Part shown: in pieces, positions 24,280 through 36,520 of the stretch
Numbering within the stretch: the stretch's first letter is position 1
How the letters are laid out: each line of letters starts with the position of its first letter
Source: Acorus gramineus
Taxonomy: Eukaryota > Streptophyta > Magnoliopsida > Acorales > Acoraceae
Length of the DNA: 64,000 bases
Assembly (NCBI GenBank): GCA_030737835.1
Contig: JAUJYN010000012.1
Coordinates: forward strand, 4,593,585-4,657,584
Direction: 5' to 3'
Position numbers and translations under genes: made by a program
The notes under the pieces: model-generated
The model's database searches: none
What the model saw: the letters and a program-made list of their open reading frames with translations, nothing else
What the model was told of the DNA's origin: nothing

Positions 24280-25250
24280 AAAATATGCTTTTAAACAAAA
24301 AAAACTGAGACCAAAAGCAACAGACATATTTATATAAAAAAGTGCTGAAAACCTGAGTTTACCAGAAGTTGTGGAGCAACAACTTTTTACAAAATCAATT
24401 TTAAAATCATCTTTTATCTAAAATTAGTTTTACAATCACGCAACCAAACGCAGTGTAAACTGAATGATGAAAGTGTGAGCTAAATTTACCTGGAGTTACT
24501 GACCCATGGACCTTGCCTCATTAGTTTCATATTAGACAAACTGATTTCTCTTCAATAGTCTCAACCTCAACCAATCAACGGCTAGTAAAAAATTAAACTA
24601 TAACTATGGGGGGAAGCGTCCTCGGTGGTCATAACACAACGATTCAGGGTTTATCTGTGTTAAAGGTAGATTTTGAGCTCGAGTCTTAACGCTGTATTAT
24701 ACCTCTAGTTTGTTAAGCGAAATTCAAAAGAATTTTCTTTGAAACTAAGGACAAACAGACGAAGATAGTTTTTCTAGCTAGACTGTAAGGTCAATCACGA
24801 AGAGTCCATCCCATATATAAAAAAAAAAAACTATGGGAGCATTACATTTCAGTGGTCCCAAATAAAAAAGATAAGTAATAAATTTTTTTTTATGAAGAAA
24901 AAGACGTAATAATTGTTGGGGCAGCAAATTTTCTTTCTTGTCCATTGCATGTTCCTAATTATCAAATATTCAGTTACACTGCTGTTCCATCATACAATTT
25001 ATTTTTTTATTTAATCATGATTCCAGTTTTATATGCGTCGATGATTTTTCATCGAAACATATACGCACATTAATAAGAATTATACTTCAATAAAAAAAAT
25101 TTTACATTTTATATAAATACATCGATACAATTCATTAGAATATATATTTTATTTTTTATAAAAACATCTCATTAAATGAGTTATAATATTTTAAAAAATT
25201 TAAAACACTTAAGTGGACACGTAACATTATCTTTATTAAACATTATCCTT
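24280..25250. other. Gene-free AT-rich spacer
   Basis: No gene recognised. ATCACGCAACCAAACGCA near 24437 resembles a Tourist-type MITE end (compare the element at 63737-63965), but its partner end was not resolved. Confidence 0.4.
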
Positions 25251-25759
25251 ATTGATAAGGACATATTCACTCCAAACAAATGCCACCCACATGGAAAATA
25301 AAGGGCCCCACCCCCCAAACATTGTACCACCAGAACATGTGCCCCATCATGCCAACTCTTTCCAACTTCATGCTGAGTAATAACTTCATCATAAAAGCAC
25401 CACCAACCCCCATGTGATCACCCACACCATTCTAATTCTGAAAGAAGACATCAATGCAAAGCAGATAGAAAAAAAAATGGAAAGAATCCCACTTCATAAA
25501 AACAGTACACACCACAGCCAACCTGACAATGGTAGCTAAAAATGGTAAATCCATAATAGAACAACAAATTTATACAACAATTTTTTGTGGCAATTCAATC
25601 TTGACCATCCCCTACCCCCCCCTCAAACCAAATATCAAACCAATTAGTTAGTTTTGTTTTTACAAATAATGCAAACCAAATAAAAGGTTAGTCTTGATGT
25701 TGAAAATCAATAAATATGAAGAGGGAGAGAATGGTCCTACGTGGAAACAGTTCTGGCGT
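25251..25759 (-). other. 3' UTR and downstream flank of the TMK-type kinase gene
   Basis: This region follows the receptor-kinase stop codon on the minus strand. It has moderate base composition and no ORF of interest. The near part probably forms the 3' UTR. I cannot place a polyadenylation site with confidence. Confidence 0.4.
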
Positions 25760-28700
25760 TCACCGAGGAGGAACGATCGCACCGGTGGTCTGCACCGGGA
25801 ATATGTCAGATTGGGTGGTCTGGTTCGACTCATTGTTCCTGAATAAGCCATAGTTCATGGTGGAGGTGCCTTCATCTCGCTCCCATTCCTGAACCACCTG
25901 AGCGAGGTTCAAGTTGGATTGCATACCCAAGTCGTCGTCATCTTCGCTGGGGCTTGCAGGCTTCCACTGCTCTACGAGTGAAGATAAGACATTCACAGCA
26001 TGGCCCATTTCAGGCCTCTGATAGGGCTCGCGAACCGTGCAGTGTGTTGCAAGCTCTGCAACAATAATGGCGCATTTTTTTTCATCTTCATTGAGTTGGA
26101 GGGTCGGGTCTATGTATTTACTGAAGGATGAATCCTTGTGGGAAAAAGCTCTTCGGAACCATGACACAAGGTGGGCTTCCTCCACAGGAAGGGAGTCATC
26201 GAGTGCTTTTCTGCCTATTATCAGCTCCATCAGGATCACTCCGTATGCGTACACATCGACCTTAGTTGTCACCTTTCCAGTAGCTGCAAAGAAAAATTGG
26301 ATCATACCCACATTATTATCAGAAGTAAGAACAACTACCATAAAAAATTAAATTCATGAAAAAATAAACAAGGGAGCAACAGGTTCAGTATTGCAAGGGA
26401 TAATTGAGATTTAAAATGAATTGATTAAGACAGTAATGAACTGTTGAGAAATCTCAGTCAGTGGGTGTGCTAACAGAATATAATCAATGATGTGCAAAGT
26501 AATAGTGGAACATGTCACTTCAAAGTTTTGAATTGACCTATGATTGAGATATATCATAAATTGCATAGAAGAAGTTTGTGTCGTGCAACTAACAACATAA
26601 TCAAGCTGTAATTTTCAACAAGGCATACAGTTGACGGCTTCAAGTGACATAAGACATATCAAAGTACTGAATGTGATGCTTCCTGAAAGGCTTCCAAAAA
26701 CACTACTAGCTGTAATTCCCAAACAGCCGTCACACTGATTATTCTTCTGAGGCTGCCTAGTTAGGAAAAAAACATACAGATGCCAGGATACTAATAACAT
26801 ACTGGGATTATGAGGGATCTAACATGCTTGCATATCCTAGTTCACAAATTTGCATTAGGGAATGTAGTAAATACACTCACACTAGGTAAAGCAATGGGAT
26901 CTAAACTGTTGAAAGATCAGGTAAACTAAAATTATCCAAGATCAAACAAAGGAAGAGCAACCATGAATATATTTGAATACATGGGCAATAAAGGCTACAT
27001 TATATCTTCTTTTAGAGGAACAAGGCTACATTATATCTTAATCACAAGAAGAAAGTAGCAGAGTACCAATAAATATAAGGATGACACCCATGAAATTGCA
27101 CATACATCATAAGAGGCAGTAAAAATTGATCATAAAACCATATCCAGATACAGTGCCACATTTATGTAACTAGATTTTTGGAAACCCCAGTTCCAAAACA
27201 TGTCAAACCCGACGATTCGCTCAACAAGTTTGATAACTTGGCAGTTCCAAGACATTAAATACTATTTTCAATACAGATATCTGCGTCTCCAATATAAAAT
27301 TGATGGGAACAAATACTGGGATATACTAATATACTATTGTTTTCTACCATCCAAATACAGATTCACATAATAATGTCTACCTAGTGACATGTAGAAATGA
27401 GCTACTTTGTAACAAAAATTGATAAGCATGTACAATGTTGATATAGTATGAGATATTCATGAGCCCCAACATTAATTACAGGGAAGTAACGTCTCTAAAC
27501 TAAAACCTAAAACGATGTCACAGTCTAAATATATGTAGATACCTTTCAGTTTCATGGCATTAATTAAGAACAAGTCACCATAAACAAGCATATACATATC
27601 AATTATTGGCATAAATAAAAATGGGACACAAGTTCAAGCCACACTTACTAGCATATTCGGGTGCAAGATATCCAAACGTCCCAGCCAAACGAGTCTCAAG
27701 AGAGTGGTTCCCACTTGGAGCAGATTTCACAAGCCCGAAATCAGAGACCTTGGCCCTCCAGTCCTTCCCCAAGAGTATATTCGAAGGCTTCAAATCACGA
27801 TGGATGAAACTACTCTGCGCCAAGCTGTGTAAATACTCAACCCCTCTCGCAACATCAAGGGCGATAATTAGCCTCCGCTTCCAACTCAATGGCTCTTCTC
27901 CTCTCGCCTGCCACTCGAACAAGTGCTGCCCCAAAGTCCCGTTATGCATGAGCTCATATACCAAGAGCTTCTCATTCCCATCAATGCAATATCCTATGAC
28001 AGACACCAGGTGCCGGTGCCTCACCTTGTTAAGAACCTCAATCTCCGCCTTAAATTCATTCATTCCCTTCATGCCCATCCCATTAGACTCCATTCTTTTA
28101 ACAGCAACCTCAGTCCCATTTTCAAGGACTCCTTTGTAGACAATGCCAAACCCACCTCTGCCCAACTCATTCTCCTCATTGAAGTTGCCAGTGGCCTTTC
28201 GGAGCTTATCTATGCTTATAAATGGACCTTCGGTTGTAATCCCGGGAATCTCTGGGCCTGCCAGGTTGTTGATGCCGATCTTTACCATCTCATTCTGCGG
28301 GCTGACTGTCTGGACTCTACCAAACTTCTTGTGGTTGGGTTTCTTATCATCATTTCTGTACTTAAGCCAAAAACAATAGGAACCACCAACTAAAATCACA
28401 ACACCAATGACACCCCCCACAATGCCTCCAATGACATTTTTGCTTTGAGAATTTTTTGAGTTGCTTTCCCCAGGAGAAGGCCCAGATGAACCCGAACCTG
28501 AACCACCTCCACCACCTCCACCGCTGCCAGGTGCCTTCCCAAAGAGAGGATTCCCCGTGACCTTCACCGTCACGCCAAGCCTAAAACTAGGCATAAACCC
28601 AGTAATGTTGTTGTTCGATACATCCAACATCTGCAACTGCGGAAGCCCTGTCATGCTATCTGGGATCAAACCAGTCAAGTTGTTACTGCTCAAAATAACC

Positions 28701-29863
28701 GTTTTAAGCGCGGTGAGGTTCGCAATGGCTGGCGAGATAAAACCCGTCAGGTGCTGGCTAGCGAGGCTGAGCACCGTGATCGCCCCATTGGCGTTACACG
28801 TCAAAAACTGCCAAGTAACCGGCTTGCACGGATCGTTCCCCGTCCACGCCCTCGCAAGCGACATCGGGTACCCAAACCCGGCCGCGACCTCCAGAAGCAC
28901 ATCGACCCTCGGATCGCAATCCCCCGGTGTCGGGAGACAGAACGACCCGTTCGACAATTCGACCTTCACACCCTCCGGGATCACGGGGAACGGCCCCTGA
29001 AACACATTATTAACAAACGAAGCATTCTTAAGAGCAGGAATCTTAAAAAGCAAAGGAGGCAAAACCCCGGTCAACTGGTTGTCGCGGAGGTTGAGAGTCT
29101 CCAGCGACGTAAGATTCGAAAGATCGGGCACAGGACCGGTGAACTGATTCGCCTGGAACGAGACCGCGACGAGATTGGTCATGGAAGCCAATACATCGAT
29201 CCCGCCCGACAAGCTCAAGCTGTTCAAGTACAAGTACTTGATCCCGGACCCGGCGAAAGACGGGGGCAAGGACCCCAAGAGGTTGTTGTAGGAGAGCCTC
29301 AGAAGCTGCAACCCCGGGACGGAGGCGAAGACGTCGGGGATGGCTCCCACCATGCTAGAATTCATGGCCTTGAACGAGACGAGGCTGCCGGACCCGGAGA
29401 GGTCGGGGAATTCCCACGGCGCGAGAGAGGGGTTGTCTTCGATGGAGAAGGTCTGGAGGCCGGAGAGGCCGGAGAAGAAGGTGGCGGGGATTCTCGAGAA
29501 GAGGTTGTTGTCGAGGAAGACGGAGCTGAGGGAGGAGAGGGAGGGGAGAGGTGGGAGGTCGCCGGAGAGGAGGTTGTCTTGGAGGGAGAGGGAGGTGAGG
29601 GAGGTGAGGGAGTCGAGGTCGGGAGGGAGAATGCCCTTGATGTTGAGGCCGGAGAGGGTGATGGAGGCGACGTGGCCGCCGGAGCAGCTGACGCCCTTCC
29701 AGTCGCAAGGGTCGGGGCCGGACCAGTTGGGAGGGGAGAGGGAGGAGGAGAGCTTGGTCATGGCGGCGGATTCGGAGGGGGGGAGGTCGGCGGCGGAGAT
29801 GGTGGTGGGGATCATGAGGAGGAGGAGGAATGTGAGGAGGAGGGGATGATGAAAAGCTGCCAT
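25760..29863 (-). CDS. TMK: TMK-family leucine-rich-repeat receptor-like kinase, two exons
   Basis: A plasma-membrane receptor kinase of the Transmembrane Kinase family, known in Arabidopsis for auxin-linked growth signalling. Exon 1 is 29863-27649 and exon 2 is 26283-25760, with a 1365-bp GT-AG intron. The protein is 912 aa. It has a signal peptide (1 to about 24) and two LRR blocks separated by a non-LRR island with NDPCKPVTWQFLTCN (from residue 343), the layout typical of TMKs. A Gly/Ser-rich juxtamembrane linker follows, then one transmembrane helix (about 477-500) and a Ser/Thr kinase. Kinase motifs seen: GRGGFG (568-573), AVKRM with the Lys at 589, HRDLKPSN with the Asp at 690, DFG (708-710), and APEYA|TTGKVTTKVD across the splice junction. 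All catalytic residues are present. The start at 29863 puts the signal peptide first; an in-frame ATG four codons upstream (29875) is possible. LRR exon sequence is GC-rich. Which TMK paralogue this is remains open. Confidence 0.95.
26284..27648 (-). other. Single intron of the TMK-type kinase gene
   Basis: A 1365-bp intron splits the kinase domain just after APEYA in the activation segment. The donor is A|GTAAGT (minus strand, at 27648) and the acceptor TTTGCAG|CT (26284). The intron is AT-rich with no recognisable element, which is notable because the neighbouring intergenic DNA and the HOS1 introns are full of insertions. Confidence 0.85.
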
Positions 29864-30250
29864 TGATGAGTGCAATGTGGATGGAATAGGGGGGGGGGGG
29901 ATGTAGGGTTGGGGGAGCGGTTTTGGGGGAGATGTTGTTTTGTTTTGTTTTTTTTTTATTATTATTATTATTTTGGAAGGGTTTGAGAAACCGCGTTGGA
30001 ATGTATAGATGGGGTGCTTTGGAACGTATAGATGGGGATGCTCTGGCTTGCTTTTTTGTGTTGGATTTTGAATTTTTATTTTATTTTATTTTTGGGTGGG
30101 GGGGGGGGGGGGAGGGAAGAGAGAGAGAGGGGGGAAGGAGATGGTCTAAACTACTGCTGCTGATTATTTGGGCTTTGTTTAGAAACAAACGAATCCACCG
30201 TCACATCCACGGTGGTTACTTTCTTAAGCCATAAAGCAAGTCTCATGGTT
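29864..30250 (-). promoter_or_regulatory. 5' flank and leader of the TMK-type kinase gene
   Basis: The sequence upstream of the start codon on the minus strand includes C-rich (plus-strand G-rich) runs near 29889-29900 and 30097-30120 and a TTA microsatellite (about 29955-29972). No convincing TATA box was located. It ends where a hAT-like element begins (TSD 30270-30277), so that element sits about 400 bp upstream of the coding start. Confidence 0.4.
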
Positions 30251-30277
30251 TTTTTTTTTTTAAATGATACATACGAC

Positions 30278-30784
30278 TAGGCTGCAACTCGGATGCAACT
30301 TAGATCAGTTAGGTTCGAGTTAATCCCAATCCAAATCTAATTTGAATTTTAAATTACTCAACTCTAATCCAATCCAACCTGATTTTCAATCCGAATTGGA
30401 CCAATCTGTAATTAAATAAATCAACCCGACTCAACCCGAATTGGACTAACCCGACCCCAACCCTATTTTCAACCCGAATTGAACCAACTCGATCCAACCT
30501 GAATTTCTAACGTGATGTGCAAATTAAATAAATCCACCCGACTTAACCCACAAGATTAGCTAAAATTTGGACTACCCATATTAGAAGCTACAGAATGAAC
30601 GGCCATTATCTTTTTTTTAACTATTACTTTACGGATTCGGGTTGGGTCAGGTTGGGAGTGAGGACAACCCGAACCCAACCCGATTTGTGAGTCAACCCGA
30701 ACCCGATTTGGTCAACCCAACCCATGTAAAAATCGGGTTCAACCCGTCGGGTTCGGGTTCAACCCGACCCAAGTTGCAGCCCTA
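30278..30784. mobile_element. Non-autonomous hAT-like element, 8-bp TSD CATACGAC
   Basis: TIRs TAGGCTGCAACTCGG (left) and, inverted, TAGGGCTGCAACTTGGG (right) are flanked by perfect 8-bp copies of CATACGAC at 30270-30277 and 30785-30792. Subterminal zones are arrays of AACCCGA/TCGGGTT in both orientations. The 507-bp body has no transposase. It lies in the upstream region of the TMK-type gene. Confidence 0.9.
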
Positions 30785-30849
30785 CATACGACCACATTCA
30801 TCAATCAAAACTCAAACCTTATATGTTTTTATTTATTTTTAAATGGTAA

Positions 30850-31056
30850 ACATTATCTAATGAGATATATACTTTGATAAAAAGTGCATATCGCTCCATT
30901 GTGAGTTGAATAAACCCATTTTTAGTAAGTGTAAGAAAAAATTTAGTGAGGTATATACATCATCTAACGAGGTATATGTTTCACTGAATCTATAACAAGA
31001 TATATAGATCTGTGTTTTAGACTGTAAAAAAAACTGAGTGTAATAGCACCTTTTTT
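30850..31056. repeat. Arm-like copy of the 39-kb fold-back family
   Basis: The segment from GTAAACATTATCTAATGAG to AAAAAACTGAGTGTAATAGC is the inverse of 38995-39200 and resembles 39420-39650 in direct orientation, sharing AAAAAGTGCATATCGCTCCA, AATGAATC/GTTGAATAAACC and GTGTTTTAGACTGTAAAAAAA. It appears to be half of a transposon whose other end was not resolved here. Confidence 0.6.
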
Positions 31057-31538
31057 TATGAGTTTATTATAAATTTATTATAAAATGGGTGTTGTTACAC
31101 CCAGCATTTTTACTGTTTCAAATACAATCTTATATGTTTAGCTAGTTATTCAACAAAATATATATCTTTTTAGATTATATAAATGTATATTTTTTTTATA
31201 TATATACTTGCAAAAGATGAATCCGTTCAATTAGAAATTGAGTGATGTATATTTTTCATAAAAACATATATCTTATTAGACAAGATTTTTAATTTTTAAA
31301 AAATTAAAACATGTGTGGATTGTTCGTTAGACTACATTTGAGATATACCTAATATTATCCGTATGGAATTCATTGAAGTGTGAAACTGGTGCAAACTACA
31401 TTTGAACACGAACGAGAATAAGCGGAACATTTTATGAGTAATTTTTGAAACCATATTGACATAAATGTGGTTACAAGTGATATTTGCATGTAGTTCCTCG
31501 TGTAGTCTCATTAAAGCTTTGTTAAATATTTTTTTTAT

Positions 31539-32026
31539 GGGTTAAAGATATTTAAGTCCTCGCAAACATGAGTAATCATATATAAGTCCATATCAAAATT
31601 GGGGCAGACGTACAAGTCCTTGAAAACTCACAAAAACCCATATACATCCTTAATTTGAACAAAAATTAATCATAACTCAATCTACCCTGCTTAATTTTAA
31701 CATATAACTATAAAATGATTAAATTATCCTTAAATTTTTAACCATTTCAATCAATACCTTGATGAAAATGAAAAAACATAAAAAGTTTTACAAGAATAAT
31801 ATGATCTTTGCATGGACTAATTTGCTTTTATGATTATTTATAGAGACTATAATGTCTACAAAATTACATGATGATAAAATATTCTGTCAAATTTGAATAA
31901 AATTTTAATCCGAGGATGACAATTAGGTTTTTATGAATTTTCAGGAACTCATGTGTCTGCCCTAACTTTTATAGGGACTTATATGAGATTATCCATGTTT
32001 GTATGGATACAAATGTCTTTAACCCT
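31539..32026. mobile_element. Mutator-like MITE with long TIRs
   Basis: The left end GGGTTAAAGATATTTAAGTCC and the inverted right end GGGTTAAAGACATTTGTATCC continue matching for about 100 bp (ATATAAGTCC, GGGGCAGAC/AGGGCAGAC, CACAAAAACCCA/CATAAAAACCTA). Flanking ttttttat on both sides fits an 8-9-bp duplication, though it is low-complexity. Long TIRs beginning GGG and T-rich targets resemble the MULE at 3814-7362. Confidence 0.75.
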
Positions 32027-32141
32027 TTTTTATCTATTATTTACTTATTAAAATGATTATGTGACCCATTATTTTCATTAAAGCATATATCTTATTATAT
32101 AAGATTTTTAATATTTTATAAATTAAAACACACGTGGATTG

Positions 32142-32719
32142 TTTTTTTTTTTTTTTTGAAAAAGGTAGAAATAGCTACCTCGATTTCATTTCTGATATTC
32201 GAAGTACAATTCTGATATAGATGAGAAGACATAGAGAAAGCATGGAGGAAAAGGAAATGAGTGGTCCATGAATGCACCATTGTATGATTAGAAGAGGTAT
32301 CTAACCAAGCCAACAGTCCGCGTGTACCTTCATGCTATCCCGTGATCGCCATTCGTCCATTGCGGAAGGTAACCTCCCTCGCTCCCGCCAAGAAACGCCC
32401 CCAGTTTCAGACGCAGCAGCAAAATAGCTCCCATATGTTCTCCCAATATGTCTGGGCGCCTCGAAATATAGCTGCGTTTCTGGTGAACCATATGGACCAT
32501 ACTGCTACGAGGACTACGGATTGTGTGATGCGAGCATGTGCGCTCCTATCTCCCGCCCTTCTCAAGTTCTTATCCGCGCACCATAGTTCCTCCACTGAGT
32601 TGAAGGTTAAGGATAGCCCCGTGCCTGCGCCCACCGCTGTCCAGAACTGTCTCAAGACCCGGCACTGACAGAAGAGATGAGGGATGGTCTCCGGCTCCTC
32701 ACCGCACAAAACATATGAT
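32142..32719 (-). mobile_element. 5'-truncated LINE with zinc-binding (zf-RVT) domain
   Basis: The minus-strand frame 32709-32407 reads CGEEPETIPHLFCQCRVLRQF, then VVLVAVWSIWFTRNAAIF. This is the reverse-transcriptase zinc-binding domain (C-x-E-x-E-x-HLF-x2-C) and the W-x-IW-x-RN-x-x-IF motif at the end of plant LINE ORF2. A T run at 32142-32157 on the plus strand is its poly-A tail. Short duplications (gattgtt at 32137-32143 and 32720-32726) flank it. The insertion lies inside copy B of a duplicated segment, whose copy A shows the uninterrupted site. Confidence 0.85.
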
Positions 32720-32887
32720 GATTGTTCGTTAGACTACATTTGAGATGTACCTAACATTATTCTTATGGAATTCATTGAAGTGTGTAAACTGGTGTAAACT
32801 ACGTTTGAACAAGAACAATAATAAGCATAACATTTTATGAGGTTTTTTTAACTATGTTGACATGTTTGTAGTTACAAGTGATACTTA

Positions 32888-33284
32888 GAGCATCTTCAAT
32901 GGACATGTTAGTTAACCAAGATGTTAAAATGTCATGTCAGCATTTTATCACTCAACTAGACACTCATTTACTACATTATTATTTAGTTGGTTATTGTTAT
33001 TCCAATGGACTAGCTAAATAACTAGTCAAAATAATAATAAACCCACCTCTCCACCCACTCAAATCTCTCCACCCACCCAAAATAATATTTTTTTGAATCT
33101 TTTAAATGGTGAGGTCTACATTTGGTTGGCTAAAATCAGTAGCCACAGTTAACACTTCCCTTAACATAAGACAGGCGGGGCCCACATTTTGTTTGCCCTT
33201 AACACTTCCATTGGAGCACCATTTTTAAATGTTTTCTAAAATATGACACTAACTAGTGAGTTAACATTTTCATTGGAGATGCTT
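32888..33284. mobile_element. PIF/Harbinger-type MITE (GAGCATCTTCAATGG ends), TSD TTA
   Basis: The left end GAGCATCTTCAATGGACATG and the inverted right end AAGCATCTCCAATGAAAATG are flanked by TTA (32885-32887 and 33285-33287). The duplicated segment at 31230-31538 shows the empty site (gtgatatttgcatgtagttcc), confirming the borders. The 397-bp interior is non-coding. Confidence 0.88.
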
Positions 33285-34314
33285 TTACATTTAGTTCCTC
33301 GTGCAGTCTCATTAAAGCTTTGTTAGATTTTTTTATATATATAAGTAACGTCGTAATATATATTTTTTATTTTTATGAAACTCATGTTCTATATAAATTT
33401 TCAAATAAATCAGAACATATACGATTAGCAATCTATGCTGTGTTACGTTGTATATAAATCTGATCCTAACATTATTCTTCAATGCATTAAAATTTCCAAT
33501 TAGAAAATCCCAATTAGGAAAACCAGTAAATACCTTGTTCTAAGTATGGCTAGAGGGAAAGCTATCATCATCCAAGGTGCTCGGAAAATCAAATAATTGC
33601 CCAAACAACAACAGTTGTGTATAATTTATTTCCAAAACAAAATCTTATCCAAACAGATATATGTACAGCTGTTCATAATCAAAAGCAGTTTTTTAGCAAG
33701 CACCATCCACAGTTACGTAGGATTTTGGATTAATCGTAAATTTGCGTATTAGAAAAATTGATTTGAAATTTGGATTAGATAATGACTAGATGGATATAAG
33801 ACCACATTTGATATTGGAAAAAAATGGTGGATTTTGATTTCTTCCAAGATTATTAGAGGTCACGTTTGTTGCAGTTTAAATTTACAGATTATAAATTATA
33901 ACTTATAGATCATAGATTATGACTTTTCAAATAAGTTGTAGATATGTTTGTTGTAACTGTTTATTTAATAAGTTGTAAAATAGTTTTTTGCTATACAATT
34001 ATAAAAAATACCCCTATACTATAGAAATAAAAAATTGATTTATGTTTGATTAAATAAGTTGATTTATACATATAAAATTAATTTTATAAATATTTAAAAG
34101 AAAATTAAATTAACATAAATAATATTTCAAAATAACTAAAATATTTTTCAAATATTACATTATAAATTTTTAATAAATTGAGTGATAAATGGAATTAAAA
34201 AAAATTGATAATGTATATTTTGTAATAGTAAAAAAATTGAGAAGATGAAAAGTGATTTAGTGATTTTTAGTGTAATAGTAAAAACAGATTCACATATTTA
34301 TTATTAGTAAAAAG

Positions 34315-34837
34315 TGTGGGAGGTGAAAATGTCTTCTTTCTTGAATGGGCCAGACTCGAGGACGGTCCGGGCTTGGTTTGGATAGATCCGCGAAGAGACG
34401 ACGAGGGTGGAACGATTGACGATGTTTGTCTGCACTAAACCTGATATAAATTAGGCTGCCTACATACCTTTTTTGAGGGATCAAGTCACACGTAGTTCCT
34501 TCTTCGCGAGAACCTCCAACGATGAAACTCAATCTCCATTAAAATGGGATTTGAAGCTTGAGTCTTGGGTTCTCTCTTTTTTTTGAGGGGGAAAGAAGAA
34601 GAAGTCTCTCTCATCTTTATCTCTCTCTCTCTCCATCACCTCTTTATGAAGGGGATACCCTTCTATTTATAGTGGGAGGGGGTGTGTCTATTTTCATGGA
34701 GGTGTGAGCATATCATGAGATAGAATCCTCCCATGGCCTAACATGAGATAGTGTTGTGTTTATGGTCCAATGTCATGGGTCGAGGCGGTATAGCCTTTTA
34801 AATGGATCCTAAGATGTGACAGATTTTGGCTTTTACA
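34315..34837 (-). mobile_element. Solo LTR, 523 bp, TSD AAAAG
   Basis: On the minus strand the sequence begins TGTAAAAGCCAAAATCTG (from 34837) and ends CACCTCCCACA (34315), giving TG...CA ends. It is flanked by perfect 5-bp AAAAG at 34310-34314 and 34838-34842. It contains CTATTTATAG-type TATA sequence and the strings AACTACGTGTGACTTGATCC and TATGTAGGCAGCC, which I recall as frequent in plant LTR retrotransposons. No internal retroelement domain follows, so it is a solo LTR left by recombination. Confidence 0.85.
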
Positions 34838-34962
34838 AAAAGGATTAAGGCCACGAGTGTCCAAAAGAAGAAAAAAAATTAATGTATTTTATAAGTTATA
34901 ATTTCAAAAGCATCACTTTTCCTGTTTAGAGATTATGATTTTTTAAAGCTGTTTTTAACTTA

Positions 34963-35192
34963 GGGTGCGTTTGGATGTGAGGTTGAAACTCTGAGATTTT
35001 TAAAATTTTATGTTTCAAACTCGGCTTTTGAAAAGCTATGTTTTATTAGATTTTCAACTGCAAGATTTTTTGGCCTAAAAATAAAAATTGTGGTTTGAAA
35101 AACTAAACGTTGAAAATGTGTTTGGATATGAGTTTCAAAATTTTTAACTTTTCAAACGCAGAATTTACCTAAACTCACATCCAAACAGACCC
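34963..35192. mobile_element. PIF/Harbinger (Tourist-type) MITE, copy 2, TSD TTA
   Basis: TIRs GGGTGCGTTTGGATGTGAGG and, inverted, GGGTCTGTTTGGATGTGAG, flanked by TTA at 34960-34962 and 35193-35195. It is 230 bp long and shares its body with the copy at 13971-14201. The flanking DNA (about 33880-35290) contains repeated TTATAAGTT/AACAAACATG motifs, suggesting it landed in an older element. Confidence 0.9.
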
Positions 35193-35289
35193 TTAAATAA
35201 GTTTCAATAAGTTTAAGCAAACATGCAACAATTGCTTATTTTAAATTAAAAGCTATAATCTACCATTCATAAGTTTTAACAAACATGTC

Positions 35290-36320
35290 ACAGAAAAGTT
35301 TGAAAATCCGCTTTTTTGGTTTGGGATAATCTTAAAAAGAAAAATGTGTTTTGTTAGACTCAAAAATCCATAGATGTGAAAAAATACGGTGTATTTTAAA
35401 TTTCACCAATTTGGTAAGATTTCATAGTTGTGAATTAATTTTTTAATGACAATTATATTGATGCATTAAATAACAGAATTAATAATTAGGTTAATTTGGG
35501 TTGTAATAATATTTAAGCAAAAGCTATATTTTATTTCTTATCTTCTAAAAACTGCTCTAATTTGGATATTACCATTGCTACCGGCTTTGACATTTAAATA
35601 AAATGTGATGTAAAATGCAACTTATTTGGGGTGTTGCTCTCATTTTGTATTTAGTTATATATGTAGTTATTTTATTTAATTTTATTTATTTTATTATTAA
35701 ATATTGTATTCTGTTGGTTTTAGTAAAAAAAAATTTATAATCGTGCTATAAGTAAATAGATAGATTATAAATGGATACACAAGACCGCTATTGACTAATT
35801 GAAGGTATTTTTAATAATTAAACTATATTATTCATCATTTTCCATGCACAATCCAAAAACTAAAAAATAATTAATCTAGGTTGGTACCGAACAGCCTTCT
35901 AATAAAATGGTTCATGATAAATCGATTTCTGATATAATTATAAATAATGACGTATACCATATGGGGTCTAAAGATAGAGATGATTACAGATAAAAAAAAA
36001 AATAGCTTTTCCAATTTAATAAGATGCATTGCACCAAGATCATTTGAGTGGATTCTTCTGGGTTCATGGAAAGTGAAAAAAAATCATAAAAAAATTAGAA
36101 TTTTGCTTTGATCACTTAAAAATAAAAAAATATAGTGTTTTTATCAAACAAATAAAAGAAAAGATGATTCCATCACTTTCCACGTGGACAATTGTTGAAA
36201 GAAAAATGGTTAACGTTTCATCATTTTCTCTACTACTCAGATTTCTTCACTTTTTTTTTATTTTTCCTTCTATTTGGGCACAGACACGCCCCGCTCTTAC
36301 GTGCAATCTTGCAAGAGGTG
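35290..36320. other. Gene-free AT-rich spacer
   Basis: No gene or resolved element was seen. Confidence 0.5.
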
Positions 36321-36329
36321 TAGCATGGG

Positions 36330-36520
36330 ACTGGTTGGCGGACACGTGGCCCGGCCCGTTACGGTCAGTGCTTTGGGTCGGTCCATTTCGGGTGTAAACT
36401 GTGCGGGGCCTATCCCCTAGCCCACTATGCCATTTTCGGCATGGCCCATTAGGTCCGTTAGCATCTTAGACCCGTTAGCCCATTAGGCTCGATGGGCCTG
36501 TTAGCCCCGCTAATTTATTT
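36330..36520. repeat. GC-rich hAT-like subterminal fragment
   Basis: A cluster of GGCCCG, GGCCCATTAG and CCCGTTAG motifs in otherwise AT-rich DNA resembles the subterminal repeat zones of the hAT-like elements at 2728 and 30278, but no termini or target duplication were found. Confidence 0.35.

Larger units (their letters stand above)
31230..33330. repeat. Tandemly duplicated segment later broken by three insertions
   Basis: Copy A (31230-31538) and copy B (about 32060-32141 + 32720-32887 + 33288-33325) align in order: CATATATCTTATTA, the AATTAAAACA-GTGGATTG block, AGACTACATTTGAGAT, ATGGAATTCATTGAAGTGTG and CAGTCTCATTAAAGCTTTGT. Copy B is interrupted by a LINE fragment and a PIF-type MITE. 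A Mutator-like MITE separates copy A from copy B. Each copy shows what the uninterrupted target of the other looked like. Confidence 0.8.

Noticed and set aside
28751..29866. Long open frame antisense to the TMK-type kinase (371 codons)
   Set aside because: It is a compositional shadow of the GC-rich LRR exon on the other strand, with low-complexity Arg/Glu/Gly sequence.
29955..30120. G-run and TTA microsatellite considered as a G-quadruplex promoter element
   Set aside because: Single uninterrupted G runs do not form the required four spaced tracts with certainty, and the promoter position is not defined.
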